From: SIG672 sp045580325
GTDB taxonomy: Bacteria > Bacillota > Clostridia > Oscillospirales > CAG-272
DNA length: 64,000 nt
Reading direction: 5' to 3'
NCBI GenBank assembly: GCA_045580325.1
Contig: JAZNNR010000020.1
Span: 1-64,000, forward strand
How positions within the stretch are numbered: the stretch's first letter is position 1; each line of letters opens with the position of its first letter. Shown piece after piece: positions 43,215 through 51,061 of the stretch. Both the position numbers and the translations under genes were made by a program. The notes under the pieces are model-generated. The model made no database searches and had not been told where the DNA came from. It saw only the letters and a list, made by a program, of their open reading frames with translations.

Positions 43215-46200
43215 ATGGAAGAAAATATTTTTGATTCTATAAAAATAGGGCTGGCGTCTCCGGAAACGATCAGAAGCTGGTCTTACGGCGAGGTAAAGAA
43301 GCCGGAAACAATAAACTACCGTACACTCAAGGCAGAGCGCGAGGGTCTTTTCTGCGAAAAGATCTTTGGACCGACAAAGGACTGGGAATGTCTTTGCGGA
43401 AAGTATAAAAGAGTACGCTACAAGGGCAAGATCTGCGAAAAGTGCGGAGTTGAGGTAACAACAAAGAAGGTACGCCGCGAAAGAATGGGACATATCGAGC
43501 TTGCTTGCCCGGTATCTCACATCTGGTATTTCAAGGCCATTCCTTCGAGAATGGGACTGCTTCTCGACGTTTCCCCGAGAATACTCGAAAAGGTTCTTTA
43601 CTATGCAAGCTATATCGTAGTCGATCCCGGTCAGACACCTCTTAAGAAGATGACACTTCTTACAGATAAGGAATACAGAGATGCTTGCGAAAAATACGAA
43701 GGATACGATTTCAAGGCAGGAATGGGTGCTGAGGCAGTAAAACAGCTCCTTGCCGAAATCGATATCGAAGCACTTTCCAAGGAACTCAAGGAAGAGCTTG
43801 GCAAGGCATCGGGACAGAAGAAGACGAGAATAGTTAAGCGTCTTGAAGTCGTTGAAGCGTTCAGAAAGAGCGGTAATAAGCCCGAATGGATGATCATGGA
43901 CGTTGTACCTGTTCTTCCTCCCGAAATCAGACCTATGGTACAGCTCGACGGCGGAAGATTTGCGTCCTCCGATCTTAACGACCTGTATAGAAGAGTAATT
44001 AACAGAAATAACCGTCTTAAGAGACTTATGGAGCTTCGCGCGCCCGAGATCATTATCCGTAACGAGCGCAGAATGCTTCAGGAAGCTGTTGACGCACTTA
44101 TCGATAACGGCAGACGCGGAAAGCCTGTAACAGGACCATCTAACCGTCAGCTCAAATCTCTTTCGGAAATGCTTCGCGGTAAGCAGGGACGTTTCCGTCA
44201 GAACCTTCTCGGTAAGCGTGTTGACTACTCGGGACGTTCGGTTATCGTAGTCGGACCTGAGCTCAAGATCTATCAGTGCGGTCTTCCTAAGGAAATGGCA
44301 CTCGAGCTCTTCAAGCCCTTCATTATGAAGCGTCTTGTTGAAACACAGAAGGCTACAAACATTAAAGATGCTAAGAAGAAGGTTGAACGCGTACACGAGG
44401 ACGTTTGGGACGCACTTGATAACGTAATTCAGGAGCACCCCGTACTTCTTAACCGTGCACCGACACTTCACAGACTTTCGATTCAGGCATTCGAGCCTGT
44501 ACTCGTAGAGGGAAGAGCAATCAAGCTTCACCCGCTCGTATGTTCCGCGTTTAACGCCGACTTCGACGGCGACCAGATGCCTGTTCACGTACCGCTTTCG
44601 GCAGAGGCACAGGCAGAAGCAAGATTCCTTATGCTCTCGGCTAACAACTTCCTTAAGCCCGCTGATGGACGCGCAGTTGCAGTTCCTTCACAGGATATGG
44701 TCCTCGGTTCCTTCTACCTTACGATCGATAAGGCAGGCGAAAAGGGCGAAGGACACGTATTCCGTAACTTCGACGAGGCTGTTATGGCTTACGAAAACGG
44801 CGAGCTCGGACTCCACGCTCCTATCAAGGTTCGTGTTTCCAAGGAGATCGACGGCGTAGTAAAGACAGGAATAATCGACGCAACTCTTGGTAGACTTATA
44901 TTCAATAACGCAATTCCTCAGGACCTCGGATACGTTGACAGAAGCGATCCCTCCAAGGCTCTTGACCTTGAAGTAATGTTTACCTGCGGAAAGAAGCAGC
45001 TCGGTGCGATAGTTGACAGAACTATCAAGATCCACGGACCTGTTGAAGCTGCAAAGGTTCTTGATAATATCAAGGCTATGGGCTTCAAGTACAGTACAAG
45101 AGCTTCTATTTCGATCTCGCTCTCCGACGTTGTTATTCCTAAGGAAAAGGCGTCTATTATCGCACAGGCAGAGCGCGACGTTGAAGTTATCCATCAGTAC
45201 TATCTCGACGGTGAGCTTACCGACGAGGAACGCTACAATTCTGTTATAGCTATTTGGGAAAAGGCTACCTCGGACGTTGTCGCAGCTATCCAGAGCGGCT
45301 TTGACAGATACAATCCTATTAAGATGATGTCTGACTCGGGTGCCCGTGGTAATATCACACAGATGCGTCAGCTCGCAGGTATGCGTGGACTTATGTTCTC
45401 TGCGACAGGACGTACAATGGAAATTCCGATCAAGGCAAACTTCCGTGAAGGTCTTAATATACTTGAATACTTTATGGCAGCCCGCGGTGCGCGTAAATCC
45501 CTTTCGGATACAGCGCTCAGAACGGCTGACTCGGGTTACCTCACCCGTCGTCTTGTTGACGTTTCTCATGACGTTATTATCAGAGATGAAAACTGCGGAA
45601 CAAAGCACGGTATGCTCGTAACAGAAATCAAGGAAGGCAACGATGTTATCGAAAAGCTCGAGGACAGACTTGTAGGAAGATTCTGTATCGGCGATGTTGT
45701 TGATCCCGCAACAGGCGAGGTTATCGTTGAAGATGATACAATGATCACATCTGCGACAGCAGATAAGATCATTAAGGCAGGAATTAAAGAGGTCAATATC
45801 CGTACAATCCTTCAGTGTAGAAGCCGTTACGGCGTATGCGCTCACTGCTACGGTGCAGACCTTGCAACAGGCAAGAAGGTAAACGTCGGCGAAGCAGTAG
45901 GTATCGTTGCGGCTCAGTCTATCGGTGAACCAGGTACACAGCTTACAATGAGAACCTTCCACTCGGGTGGTGTTGCAGGTGCGGACATTACACAGGGTCT
46001 TCCCAGAGTTGAAGAGCTCTTCGAAGCACGTAAGCCTAAGAAGACTGCCGTTATTTCTGACGTTACAGGTATCGTTTCTATTGTAGAAGGTAAGAAGGCA
46101 AGAACTGTTACAGTTACCGCTACTGCAGAATCTATCGAAGAAAACGATAACGTTATCGCTAAAATGGACTATCAGATCCCCAACGGAACAAGACTTGTTG

Positions 46201-46805
46201 TTACCGAAGGCTCGTTCGTTCAGAGAGGTCAGGCACTTACAGAAGGTTATATGAGCCCCGCTGATATAACAAGAATTAACGGTCTTGACGCTGTTTACGA
46301 TTATATCATCAAGGAAATTCAGAGAGTTTACCGTATCCAGTCGGTTGAAATCAACGATAAGCACATTGAAGTAATCGCCCGTCAGATGACGAGAAAGGTA
46401 AAGGTCGAGGACGGCGGAGATACAGAAATGCTCGCAGGCTCGCTTGTTGATCTTATCGAATTTGAGCTTCAGAATGAAGAAATTCAGAAGAGAATCGATG
46501 CAGGTGAGATCGACCTCAGACTTGCAAAGATGTCGCCTGTTCTTCTCGGTATTACCAAGGCATCTCTCCAGACAGATTCCTTCCTCTCGGCAGCATCCTT
46601 CCAGGAAACCACAAAGGTTCTTACCGAAGCGGCAATCAACGGAAAGGTTGACCACCTCAAGGGACTTAAGGAGAACGTTATTATCGGTAAGCTGATCCCT
46701 GCAGGAACAGGTATGGAGCGTTACCGCAATCTCCAGGTAGTTCATAAAGCAAATGCAGAACCCGAAGCAGAAAACGTTTTGGTTGCAGACAGCGAAGAAA
46801 ATTAA
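43215..46805 (+). CDS. rpoC: RNA polymerase beta' subunit
   Basis: A 1196-residue beta' subunit. The N-terminal zinc ribbon is 'CLCGKYKRVRYKGKICEKCGVE'-like (CxC...CxxC near residues 60-78). The catalytic 'NADFDGDQM' triad is near residue 453. The second zinc site has 'CRSRYGVCAHCYG' and the trigger-loop region 'GIVAAQSIGEPGTQLTMRTFH' follows. The gene begins 17 nt after rpoB with AGAGGAG. A long perfect hairpin at 46828-46887 follows, before the ACT-domain gene. Confidence 0.98.
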   Translation: MEENIFDSIKIGLASPETIRSWSYGEVKKPETINYRTLKAEREGLFCEKIFGPTKDWECLCGKYKRVRYKGKICEKCGVEVTTKKVRRERMGHIELACPVSHIWYFKAIPSRMGLLLDVSPRILEKVLYYASYIVVDPGQTPLKKMTLLTDKEYRDACEKYEGYDFKAGMGAEAVKQLLAEIDIEALSKELKEELGKASGQKKTRIVKRLEVVEAFRKSGNKPEWMIMDVVPVLPPEIRPMVQLDGGRFASSDLNDLYRRVINRNNRLKRLMELRAPEIIIRNERRMLQEAVDALIDNGRRGKPVTGPSNRQLKSLSEMLRGKQGRFRQNLLGKRVDYSGRSVIVVGPELKIYQCGLPKEMALELFKPFIMKRLVETQKATNIKDAKKKVERVHEDVWDALDNVIQEHPVLLNRAPTLHRLSIQAFEPVLVEGRAIKLHPLVCSAFNADFDGDQMPVHVPLSAEAQAEARFLMLSANNFLKPADGRAVAVPSQDMVLGSFYLTIDKAGEKGEGHVFRNFDEAVMAYENGELGLHAPIKVRVSKEIDGVVKTGIIDATLGRLIFNNAIPQDLGYVDRSDPSKALDLEVMFTCGKKQLGAIVDRTIKIHGPVEAAKVLDNIKAMGFKYSTRASISISLSDVVIPKEKASIIAQAERDVEVIHQYYLDGELTDEERYNSVIAIWEKATSDVVAAIQSGFDRYNPIKMMSDSGARGNITQMRQLAGMRGLMFSATGRTMEIPIKANFREGLNILEYFMAARGARKSLSDTALRTADSGYLTRRLVDVSHDVIIRDENCGTKHGMLVTEIKEGNDVIEKLEDRLVGRFCIGDVVDPATGEVIVEDDTMITSATADKIIKAGIKEVNIRTILQCRSRYGVCAHCYGADLATGKKVNVGEAVGIVAAQSIGEPGTQLTMRTFHSGGVAGADITQGLPRVEELFEARKPKKTAVISDVTGIVSIVEGKKARTVTVTATAESIEENDNVIAKMDYQIPNGTRLVVTEGSFVQRGQALTEGYMSPADITRINGLDAVYDYIIKEIQRVYRIQSVEINDKHIEVIARQMTRKVKVEDGGDTEMLAGSLVDLIEFELQNEEIQKRIDAGEIDLRLAKMSPVLLGITKASLQTDSFLSAASFQETTKVLTEAAINGKVDHLKGLKENVIIGKLIPAGTGMERYRNLQVVHKANAEPEAENVLVADSEEN

Positions 46806-46827
46806 CGCATAACTCTATGAAGTAACA

Positions 46828-46887
46828 CAGGCAGACCGAGGCGGTAAGTATAGTGTATAATACTATACCTAAGTCAAGGTCTGCCTG
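46828..46887 (+). other. Long hairpin between rpoC and the ACT-domain gene
   Basis: CAGGCAGACC (46828-46837) pairs perfectly with GGTCTGCCTG (46878-46887). Inside, TATAGT pairs with ACTATA. There is no T-run, so it is not an ordinary intrinsic terminator. It may be an RNase processing site, a stability element or a cruciform. Confidence 0.6.
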
Positions 46888-46917
46888 ACTCATTAAAATC
46901 GAAAGTTGGTAGATCAA

Positions 46918-47187
46918 ATGAAAGCAATAATTTCTGTTATAGGTAAGGATACTTACGGAATACTTGCCAAGGTAAGCGTGGCATGTGCCGAGTGCAAGGC
47001 AAATATCGTTGACGTTACACAGTCGGTTCTTCAGGATATGTTCGTTATGATAATGCTCGTAGATATCTCCGAATATAACTGTGATTTCGCAAATTTGCGC
47101 GAAAAGCTCGAATCTCTCGGGAACGAGATCGGAATGAAGATAAGCGTTATGCACGAGGATATTTTTAATTCGATGCATAAAATCTGA
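46918..47187 (+). CDS. ACT-domain protein, UPF0237 family
   Basis: An 89-residue stand-alone ACT domain: 'MKAIISVIGKDTYGILAKVSVACAECKANIVDVTQ' followed by 'MFVMIMLVDIS' and a C-terminal helix. ACT domains bind amino acids or related small ligands and usually act as dimers. The start follows only a weak GGTAGA site; a TTG four codons upstream is possible. It pairs with the UPF0210 gene 32 nt downstream, a conserved two-gene arrangement in Firmicutes whose function is not established. Confidence 0.85.
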   Translation: MKAIISVIGKDTYGILAKVSVACAECKANIVDVTQSVLQDMFVMIMLVDISEYNCDFANLREKLESLGNEIGMKISVMHEDIFNSMHKI

Positions 47188-47219
47188 TTTGAGTAAGCTT
47201 TTCGAAAGGTGGCGAAAAA

Positions 47220-48578
47220 ATGCTAAATATTACTGATATCATGGAAACCATAACCATGATACAAGAAGAAAATCTTGATATAAGAACGATAACTATGGGA
47301 ATATCTCTGCTCGACTGCGCCGATAGCGATATCGATGCTTCCTGCCGTAAGATATATGAAAAGATAACACGTCTTGCAGGAAATCTTGTGTCGGTCGGAG
47401 ATGAGATAGAGGCAAAATACGGTATTCCGATCATAAATAAGCGTATATCGGTTACACCTATATCAATGCTCGTCGCGGTAAGCGGCGGAGATCCCGTGAA
47501 ATATGCTCATACGCTTGAAAAGGCGGCACTTGCGGTAGGAGTAAACTTTATAGGCGGATATTCCGCGCTCGTACATAAAGGCTTCTCCGCAGGAGACAAG
47601 GAGCTTATAGAATCTATCCCCGAGGCTCTTGCTACGACAACGAGAGTTTGTTCCTCTGTAAATATAGGAACTACAAAATCGGGTATAAATATGGACGCTG
47701 TCGGTATGATGGGCAAGGTTGTTCGAAGAGCGGCTGAAATAACGGCTGATCGCGACAGTATCGCCTGTGCAAAGCTCGTAGTGTTCTGTAATGCACCCGA
47801 GGATAATCCCTTTATGGCGGGTGCTTTCCACGGAGTAGGCGAGCCCGACTGTGTTATAAACGTCGGTGTATCGGGCCCCGGAGTCGTTCACGCGGCAATT
47901 AAAAAATGCCCCGACGGCGACCTTACACAGATAGCCGATATAATAAAGAGAACTGCGTTCAAGATCACACGTATGGGACAGCTTGTCGGCACGGAAGCCT
48001 CCGCAAAGCTCGGCGTGCCCTTCGGTATAGTTGACCTCTCGCTCGCGCCCACTCCCGCAGTAGGCGACTCGGTTGCTCATATCCTTGAGGAAATGGGACT
48101 CGAGGTCTGCGGAACTCACGGTACGACAGCCGCTCTCGCGCTTCTTAACGATGCAGTTAAAAAAGGCGGAGTAATGGCATCTTCGCACGTCGGCGGACTC
48201 TCGGGAGCGTTTATTCCTGTGTCCGAGGACGCAGGTATGATAGCTGCCGCAAGAAGCGGAGATCTTAAAATAGAAAAGCTCGAGGCTATGACCGCTGTAT
48301 GCTCGGTCGGACTTGATATGATCGTCGTGCCGGGCGATACCACAGCAGACGTTATCTCTGCAATAATTGCAGACGAAGCGGCTATCGGTATGGTAAACTC
48401 CAAGACGACCGCGGTAAGAGTTATTCCCGCGATAGGTAAGGGTGTCGGAGAAGAGCTTGAATTCGGCGGACTTCTCGGCAGCGGACCCGTAATGCCTGTG
48501 AATAACACAAAGAGCCCTGCGAAATTTATTTCAAGAGGCGGACGTATCCCCGCACCGCTCCAGAGTTTGAAGAATTAA
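47220..48578 (+). CDS. UPF0210 (PFL-family) protein
   Basis: A 452-residue conserved protein of the DUF711/UPF0210 family, related in fold to glycyl-radical (PFL-like) enzymes but without a clear role. Conserved glycine-rich stretches include 'CNAPEDNPFMAGAFHGVGEPDCVINVGVSGPG' and 'GTHGTTAALALLNDAVKKGG'. 'PGDTTADVISAIIADEAAIGMVNSKTTAVRVIP' and 'GGRIPAPLQSLKN' complete the pattern. The length matches the family. The ATG follows AAAGGTGG. It forms an operon with the ACT-domain protein, suggesting an amino-acid-responsive partnership (inference). Copy D of the structured repeat follows the stop. Confidence 0.88.
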   Translation: MLNITDIMETITMIQEENLDIRTITMGISLLDCADSDIDASCRKIYEKITRLAGNLVSVGDEIEAKYGIPIINKRISVTPISMLVAVSGGDPVKYAHTLEKAALAVGVNFIGGYSALVHKGFSAGDKELIESIPEALATTTRVCSSVNIGTTKSGINMDAVGMMGKVVRRAAEITADRDSIACAKLVVFCNAPEDNPFMAGAFHGVGEPDCVINVGVSGPGVVHAAIKKCPDGDLTQIADIIKRTAFKITRMGQLVGTEASAKLGVPFGIVDLSLAPTPAVGDSVAHILEEMGLEVCGTHGTTAALALLNDAVKKGGVMASSHVGGLSGAFIPVSEDAGMIAAARSGDLKIEKLEAMTAVCSVGLDMIVVPGDTTADVISAIIADEAAIGMVNSKTTAVRVIPAIGKGVGEELEFGGLLGSGPVMPVNNTKSPAKFISRGGRIPAPLQSLKN

Positions 48579-48658
48579 CTTAGGGGTTTTACCCCTAAGA
48601 ACCCCACCAAAGAACTTTTTGTAAAAAGTTCTTTGGAATCTCAAAAACTTTTCTAAAA
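48579..48658 (+). repeat. Covarying 3'-UTR repeat, copy D
   Basis: It follows the UPF0210 stop. The order is CTTAGGGG/CCCCTAAG hairpin (48579-48599), linker AACCCCA, 14-bp stem CCAAAGAAC...GTTCTTTGG (48607-48620 with 48623-48636), then TCTCAAAAACTTTTCT. The stem differs from copies B and C by a double (compensated) change. Confidence 0.85.
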
Positions 48659-48675
48659 GGGAATAGGAAATTTGT

Positions 48676-48842
48676 TGTAGGGGCGTTCAGTGAACGCCCG
48701 CGGGCGACTAGTAGTCGCCCCTACAGGTAAATACACAATATAAAAAAGAAAGAGTAGGAAATTTGATGTTCCTACTCTTTTTCTTTTTGCATTGTTGTTG
48801 GTCGCGGATGCGGACCGTCGAGGACGTCGGTCCCTACAGGAA
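48676..48842. repeat. GTAGGGGC palindromic repeats
   Basis: GTAGGGGCG...CGCCCCTAC (48679-48726) encloses two hairpins, GGGCGTTCA/TGAACGCCC and GGGCGACTA/TAGTCGCCC. A second element, GGACCGTCGAGGACGTCGGTCC (48812-48833), is related to the hairpins at 2998-3084. No gene is present from 48579 to 48959. Confidence 0.8.
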
Positions 48843-48860
48843 CGCGCCTCATATTTTTTT

Positions 48861-48959
48861 CAGTAAAGTTTTTGAAGTTCTTAGAAACTTTTTTCAAAAA
48901 GTTTCTAAGTGGATTCCAAAGGCAGAGCCTTTGGCGGGTCCTTAGGGCAGAGCCCTAAG
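48861..48959 (-). repeat. Covarying 3'-UTR repeat, copy E
   Basis: On the minus strand it follows the response-regulator stop. It starts with CTTAGGG/CCCTAAG (48941-48959), then an extra CCAAAGG/CCTTTGG hairpin (48916-48934). The 14-bp stem CTTAGAAAC...GTTTCTAAG (48880-48893 with 48896-48909) and the TTCAAAAACTTTACTGAAA segment follow. Confidence 0.85.
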
Positions 48960-49652
48960 TTAAGGCTGTAAGAGCTCGAATTTATAGCCTACGCCCCAAA
49001 CGGTCTTAAGCTGCCACTTGTCAGAAACACCCTCGAGCTTTTCGCGCAGACGTTTGATGTGAACGTCAACGGTACGGGAGTCGCCGAGGTAATCAAATCC
49101 CCAAACCTTGTCAAGAAGCTTGTCGCGTGTGAAAACGCTGTTGTAGTTTGTTGCGAGGAAGTAGAGAAGCTCGAGTTCCTTGGGAGGAATGTCCGTGCTC
49201 TTGCCGCACAGCTTGAGTTCGTACTTCTGAAGGCTTATTTCGATGTTGTCAAACTTGATGACCTCGTTGTCGCTCGGATTGTCGTGCGCGCTGTATCTGC
49301 GGAGAACTGCTTTAATTCTCGCGGAAAGCTCCTTCATATCGAAGGGCTTAACGATAAAGTCGTCTGCGCCGAGCTCAAGGCCGAGTACCTTGTCGAACAC
49401 CTCGCCCTTTGCTGTTACCATAATTATCGGCTTTGCGGAGATCTCGCGGATCTCGCGGCATACCTGCCAGCCGTCCTTGCGGGGAAGCATAATGTCAAGA
49501 AGAACGAGATCGGGCTCGAACATCTTGAAAAAGTTTACTGCTTCAACGCCGTCGGAAGCAATCTTTGTTTCATATCCTTCCTTTGTAAGATATACCTTTA
49601 TAAGCTCTGCTATATTGCTGTCGTCTTCTACAATAAGTAATTTTGTTCCCAT
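48960..49652 (-). CDS. OmpR/PhoB-family response regulator
   Basis: A 230-residue two-component regulator. The receiver domain has the acidic pair Asp10/Asp11, phospho-acceptor Asp53 (LLDIMLPRKDGW), a Thr near 80 and Lys102 (FIVKPFD). The C-terminal winged helix has 'IPPKELELLYFLATNYNSVFTRDKLLDKVWGFDYLGDSRTVDVHIKRLREKL'. The ATG follows AAAAGGAG. It is monocistronic and lies divergently from ychF, with a sensor kinase gene just beyond (51062-52522) as the likely partner. Its own promoter carries four 11-bp-spaced direct repeats, the pattern bound by this family, so positive autoregulation is likely. Confidence 0.93.
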   Translation of the reverse strand: MGTKLLIVEDDSNIAELIKVYLTKEGYETKIASDGVEAVNFFKMFEPDLVLLDIMLPRKDGWQVCREIREISAKPIIMVTAKGEVFDKVLGLELGADDFIVKPFDMKELSARIKAVLRRYSAHDNPSDNEVIKFDNIEISLQKYELKLCGKSTDIPPKELELLYFLATNYNSVFTRDKLLDKVWGFDYLGDSRTVDVHIKRLREKLEGVSDKWQLKTVWGVGYKFELLQP

Positions 49653-49723
49653 AATTTTTTCTCCTTTTCTGTTTTGTTTCTGTAATTGTTAAGATTGTTA
49701 AAAAAACTTTTAAGTTCACAATT

Positions 49724-49777
49724 ATTATAACAGCACAAATTGAACAATAAGCGAACGTGGCGTGAACATTTAGTGAA
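49724..49777 (-). promoter_or_regulatory. Response-regulator promoter with four 11-bp-spaced direct repeats
   Basis: The minus-strand -10 is an extended TGTTATAAT (TATAAT at 49724-49729) with no good -35. Upstream, TTCAA, TTCGC, TTCAC and TTCAC end on the plus strand at positions starting 49740, 49751, 49762 and 49773, exactly 11 bp apart. This resembles PhoB/PhoP boxes at activator-dependent promoters. Confidence 0.65.
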
Positions 49778-49861
49778 TTTTGCAAAGATACGTAAAAAGT
49801 GAAATTTTAGTAAATAAATTGATTTTTCGGCATAAAAGAAGGGGAAATACGAAAAAAAGAC

Positions 49862-49890
49862 TTGTAATAAGAGTAAAGATATAGTATAAT
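49862..49890 (+). promoter_or_regulatory. ychF promoter
   Basis: TTGTAA (49862-49867), 17 bp, TATAAT (49885-49890). It lies 85 bp from the repeat cluster of the divergent regulator gene. Confidence 0.75.
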
Positions 49891-49938
49891 ATGATGTAAA
49901 ACAAAAATAAATTTCTAATGCGAAAGGAAACATAAAAT

Positions 49939-51033
49939 ATGAAACTCGGAATAGTGGGAATGCCTAACGTAGGTAAGAGTACACTGTTTAATGCTATAAC
50001 AAACGCAGGCGCACAGAGCGCAAACTATCCCTTCTGCACGATAGAGCCTAACGTCGGTATGGTTGCAGTACCCGACGCACGCCTCGACTATCTTGCCGAG
50101 ATGTATTCTCCCGAAAAATATACACCCGCAGTTATCGAATTTGTTGATATTGCAGGACTTGTAAAGGGCGCATCGAAGGGTGAAGGACTCGGAAATAAAT
50201 TCCTCGGACATATACGTGAGGTCGATGCTATCGTTCACGTTGTGCGCTGCTTTGAGGACTCGAATATCATTCACGTTGACGGAAGCGTAGATCCTATGCG
50301 CGACCTTGAAACGATAAATTTCGAGCTTATATTCTCGGATATTGAAATCGTTGAGCGTAGAATAGACCGCACCAAAAAGCTCCTTAAGGGCGATAAGACA
50401 CTCGCTGCCGAGGTCGACTTCCTCGAGAGAGTTCTCGGCGTACTTACCGAAGGAAAATCGGCGCGTACCATTGAGATGAACGAGAACGAAGCTAAGATAA
50501 TGGAAACTCTTCCGCTTCTCTCGAATAAGCCTGTTATATACGTTGCCAACGTAGGAGAGGACGAGCTTGACGGAAGCTATAATGACTCTGAAAATTACAA
50601 AAAGCTCTGTGCCTTTGCCAAGACAGAGGACGCGCTCGTCGTTCCGATCTGTGCAGGAATAGAGGCGGAGATAGCCGAGCTCGATATGGAAGAAAAGAAG
50701 CTTTTCCTTGCAGATCTCGGAATCGAGGAAAGCGGTCTTGATAAGCTCATCAAGGCAAGCTACAGCCTGCTCGGACTTATAAGCTTCCTCACCGCAGGAC
50801 CGAAGGAGGTTCGCGCGTGGACTATCACAAACGGTTCAAGAGCACCTCAGGCGGCGGGAAAGATCCATACAGACTTTGAAAAGGGCTTTATCCGTGCCGA
50901 GATAGTTTCCTTTGAGGACCTCGTTCGCTGCGGCGGAATAAACGAAGCAAAGGAAAAGGGACTTTACAGAAGCGAAGGAAAAGAGTACGTTATGAAGGAC
51001 GGCGACGTAGTTCTCTTCAGATTTAACGTATAA
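49939..51033 (+). CDS. ychF: Ribosome-binding ATPase YchF/OLA1
   Basis: A 364-residue Obg-like P-loop protein that prefers ATP. It has 'GIVGMPNVGKSTLFNAIT' (P-loop residues 8-15), the switch region 'NYPFCTIEPNVG', the G3 motif 'DIAGLVKGASKGEGLGNKFL', a coiled-coil insertion (about 130-200) and the C-terminal TGS domain ending 'VMKDGDVVLFRFNV'. It binds 70S ribosomes and is linked to stress responses. The ATG follows AAAGGAAA. The sensor kinase gene begins 28 nt after it. Confidence 0.96.
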   Translation: MKLGIVGMPNVGKSTLFNAITNAGAQSANYPFCTIEPNVGMVAVPDARLDYLAEMYSPEKYTPAVIEFVDIAGLVKGASKGEGLGNKFLGHIREVDAIVHVVRCFEDSNIIHVDGSVDPMRDLETINFELIFSDIEIVERRIDRTKKLLKGDKTLAAEVDFLERVLGVLTEGKSARTIEMNENEAKIMETLPLLSNKPVIYVANVGEDELDGSYNDSENYKKLCAFAKTEDALVVPICAGIEAEIAELDMEEKKLFLADLGIEESGLDKLIKASYSLLGLISFLTAGPKEVRAWTITNGSRAPQAAGKIHTDFEKGFIRAEIVSFEDLVRCGGINEAKEKGLYRSEGKEYVMKDGDVVLFRFNV

Positions 51034-51061
51034 AATATTCTAATAGAGAAAGGGTTATAAA

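Noticed and set aside
44688..46745. A 685-codon minus-strand frame opposite rpoC
   Set aside because: Same reason: strong codon bias in rpoC keeps the antisense frame open. It has no family motif.
46828..46887. rpoC intrinsic terminator
   Set aside because: The stem is strong but is followed by ACTCATTAAAATCG and not by a T-run.
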